A stretch of DNA of 64,000 nucleotides, taken from the NCBI RefSeq assembly GCF_020089865.1, contig NZ_JAIRBM010000017.1, positions 44,200 to 108,199 of the forward strand. The letters are read 5' to 3'. How positions within the stretch are numbered: position 1 is the stretch's first letter; each line of letters begins with the position of its first letter. The notes beneath the pieces were generated by a model. The model was not told where the DNA came from. It was given only the letters and a program-made list of their open reading frames with translations, and made no database searches. Of the stretch, positions 63,501-64,000 are shown one piece after another. Origin of the DNA: Microvirga puerhi (GTDB lineage: Bacteria > Pseudomonadota > Alphaproteobacteria > Rhizobiales > Beijerinckiaceae). The position numbers and the translations under genes are program-made.

Positions 63501-64000
63501 GAACAGGCCACCCGCATTACCGCCACCCGCCTGCGTCGTGTCGAACGAGTAGGTCAGGTTCGCCGCCGGCGTCGCGTCGTCGGTGGCGCTCAGCGTGCCC
63601 GAGAACGCCGCGCCCTCGTTGATCGTCACCGCCGTGCCGCCGTTCACCACCGGTGTCGATGGCGCCGTGTTCACGTTGTTGACCGTGATCGACACGTTGC
63701 CGTTCGCCGTCAGCGAGCCGTCAGAGGCCTGCAGGGCGTAGCTCTTAGTGTCGTTGGCCGTCACGTCGATGTTGCCGTCGGCCACCTGGATCGTGTTGCC
63801 GACGATCTTGAACCGGCCGTCGGCGCTGGTCGTGCCGCCGTTCAGTCCCCCCTGGAAGGTGTAGATGATCGTCTGGCCGTCCACGTCCGTCGCCGCCAGC
63901 GTCGCCACCACGGTGTTCGCTGCCGAATGCTCGTTCACGTTGAACGAACCCGACGGCGCCGGAGGCGGGTTGTTCGCCGCCGCCGCAATCGTGAAGGTGT
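60600..64000 (-). CDS. Large cadherin-like repeat protein with RTX C-terminus (5' partial)
   Basis: At least 1133 codons are visible and the frame is open at the window edge. It is built from many ~100-residue cadherin/VCBS-like beta domains (motifs such as GLFTIVNNQLQVAANALNYE, YTVYVRANDGS, ITVTVGDVNEA, ASDGSLTANGNVSITVNNVN). Near the C-terminus come hemolysin-type calcium-binding nonapeptides (GTAGNDVFKGG, GGGAGNDKLWGGLGNDQLTGGKGKD, about 61000-61085), then a ~115-residue tail ending LKGFSYKEMLFI, a likely type I secretion signal. It is expected to be a secreted or surface adhesin. No ABC/TolC export genes are in the window. It contains a 942-base repeat unit. Confidence 0.9.
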   Translation of the reverse strand, partial: TFTIAAAANNPPPAPSGSFNVNEHSAANTVVATLAATDVDGQTIIYTFQGGLNGGTTSADGRFKIVGNTIQVADGNIDVTANDTKSYALQASDGSLTANGNVSITVNNVNTAPSTPVVNGGTAVTINEGAAFSGTLSATDDATPAANLTYSFDTTQAGGGNAGGLFTIVNNQLQVAANALNYETQQTYTVYVRANDGSLTGATQAITVTVGDVNEAATDLTFTGQQTVQAGATGAGANVVLATAVDPDTLNAGFRNNLYKFANGTLTDGKFTIDATTGQIKTNAAITAADVGTKTLSVVAYDAGNGTLTYTENYTFTIAAAANNPPPAPSGSFNVNEHSAANTVVATLAATDVDGQTIIYTFQGGLNGGTTSADGRFKIVGNTIQVADGNIDVTANDTKSYALQASDGSLTANGNVSITVNNVNQLPVSDGVMATNHGTKDAQGNILLNEDAGLGSIATVSAHDTDGGVISFALADTKNGLFSIDSATGVISIADASKLPVTTDTPFNLVVNISDGQGGTTAQAVNVIVKNVEHAPVIDGLSNAQVNEDAGLTTQVGVFSAHDPEDGQAGLVFELKDALGNAADAGGLFAVDATGHLTVAKALPDGVGDQPFTVTLKVSDKNGGPGSLSTFQTFTITVKDVVQGNHAPDNLKLNGGTSVDINENAAFTGNLSAHDSDPGDTTFTWTFDNTVAGNANNLFEIVDDGNGNKQLKLKAGIDFETLPANQKFVMVYMKADDGKPGGVSATQAFKINIADVNEGPDNIRLNAATAVTIAENTPTNTEVGTLTAHDPEGQAVTYSLSDSAGGRFMLDATMTKILVADGTKLDWEALPNGAKYYDIKVVATDTSPDHKSSEQTIRINLSDVDETPTTNHAPSGLSFAATGLTKEYAAAGTLAGTLSASDADHDALSYTLLDNAGGRFMLSGTQILVADGFRLDFEQAKSHNVTVQVTDGHGGVANQTFAIAVNDVNPEVTAGTAGNDVFKGGAKNDRLGGGAGNDKLWGGLGNDQLTGGKGKDTFVFDTKLNKSKNKDLIKDYSVKDDTIWLDNALFKANKTLYAAIKKGTEAKPVKMAAKFFSLDKAKDKDDFFVYDSHKHVLYYDADGSGSKAGVAIATFTNNKALKGFSYKEMLFI
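62727..63058 (-). repeat. Long perfect direct repeat, copy A
   Basis: At least 332 bases identical to 63669-64000, offset 942 bases (314 codons). It lies within the RTX-type gene and codes for one cadherin-like domain and parts of its neighbours. The match runs to the window edge, so the true repeat may be longer. Confidence 0.9.
63669..64000 (-). repeat. Long perfect direct repeat, copy B
   Basis: Identical to 62727-63058 over the visible length; the first differing base on the left is 63668/62726. The right limit is outside the window. Confidence 0.9.

Noticed and set aside
1..64000. CRISPR arrays, rRNA, tRNA, insertion sequences, prophage or toxin-antitoxin modules
   Set aside because: Nothing with the required repeats, motifs or protein families was seen on either strand.

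Overview
The window reads as a chromosomal segment of a GC-rich alphaproteobacterium, most likely Hyphomicrobiales (Rhizobiales) and plausibly near Methylobacteriaceae/Microvirga. This is inferred from gene content, not from any search: NAD-dependent soluble formate dehydrogenase in the order fdsG-fdsB-fdsA-fdhD-fdsD, MOFRL-type glycerate kinase, a DUF6894-like protein, a LamB/YcsF protein, and many ABC uptake operons. No rRNA, tRNA, CRISPR array, transposase, integrase or phage gene was recognised. GTG and TTG starts are common, and genes inside operons often overlap by ATGA.

Layout. 0-9 kb: the end of a glycine-zipper/DUF4142-like protein; a two-gene unit (FAD-linked 2-hydroxyacid dehydrogenase plus PfkB sugar kinase); a fumarylacetoacetate-hydrolase-family protein; a polar amino-acid ABC system with two tandem binding proteins, two permeases and an ATPase; two small membrane-related proteins. 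9-23 kb: M15-type peptidase, adenine deaminase, a fluoroacetate-dehalogenase-like hydrolase, the tight unit pncB-pxpA-methyltransferase, a flavin/PNPOx-fold protein, the cofactor unit mrp-mobA-tusA, CsbD, an orphan soluble histidine kinase, glycerate kinase with a DeoR regulator, and a HAD phosphatase. 23-31 kb: a complete branched-chain-type ABC operon followed by a GMC oxidoreductase, then a GDP-mannose pyrophosphorylase. 31-35 kb: an AT-richer interval with two paralogous LuxR-type regulators whose receiver domains are degenerate, a possible HTH remnant between them, a DUF6894-like protein and TerC. 35-44 kb: an FCD/GntR regulator, a dipeptide-type ABC operon and a gamma-glutamyltransferase-family enzyme, all on the + strand. 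44-52 kb: a minus-strand operon joining a second branched-chain-type transporter to two CoA ligases. 52-60 kb: a secreted COG4315-like protein, an ECF sigma/anti-sigma pair and the fds operon. 60.6 kb to the edge: a large cadherin-like/RTX secreted protein running off the window.

How the parts fit. The cell looks like a heterotroph with four ABC operons for amino acids, peptides or acids, plus formate oxidation to NADH. Mrp, MobA and TusA at 16-18 kb could supply metal-cluster and molybdenum-cofactor functions to the formate dehydrogenase at 54-60 kb. The dipeptide-type transporter with its gamma-glutamyltransferase-like enzyme suggests peptide or amide uptake and hydrolysis, and the 44-52 kb operon suggests uptake and CoA activation of an organic acid.

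The strongest unexplained structure is a repeated design. In all four ABC operons the binding-protein gene that precedes further operon genes is followed by a strong stem-loop lacking a U-tract (5933-5956, 24462-24493, 39945-39969, and 45826-45851 on the minus strand). Other notable structures are a 220-bp perfectly identical tract shared by tandem binding-protein genes, and a 942-bp repeat unit, identical over at least 332 bp, in the RTX gene. There is also an 11-bp stem leader that helps relocate the start of an acyl-CoA synthetase, and clustered palindromes near regulator genes.
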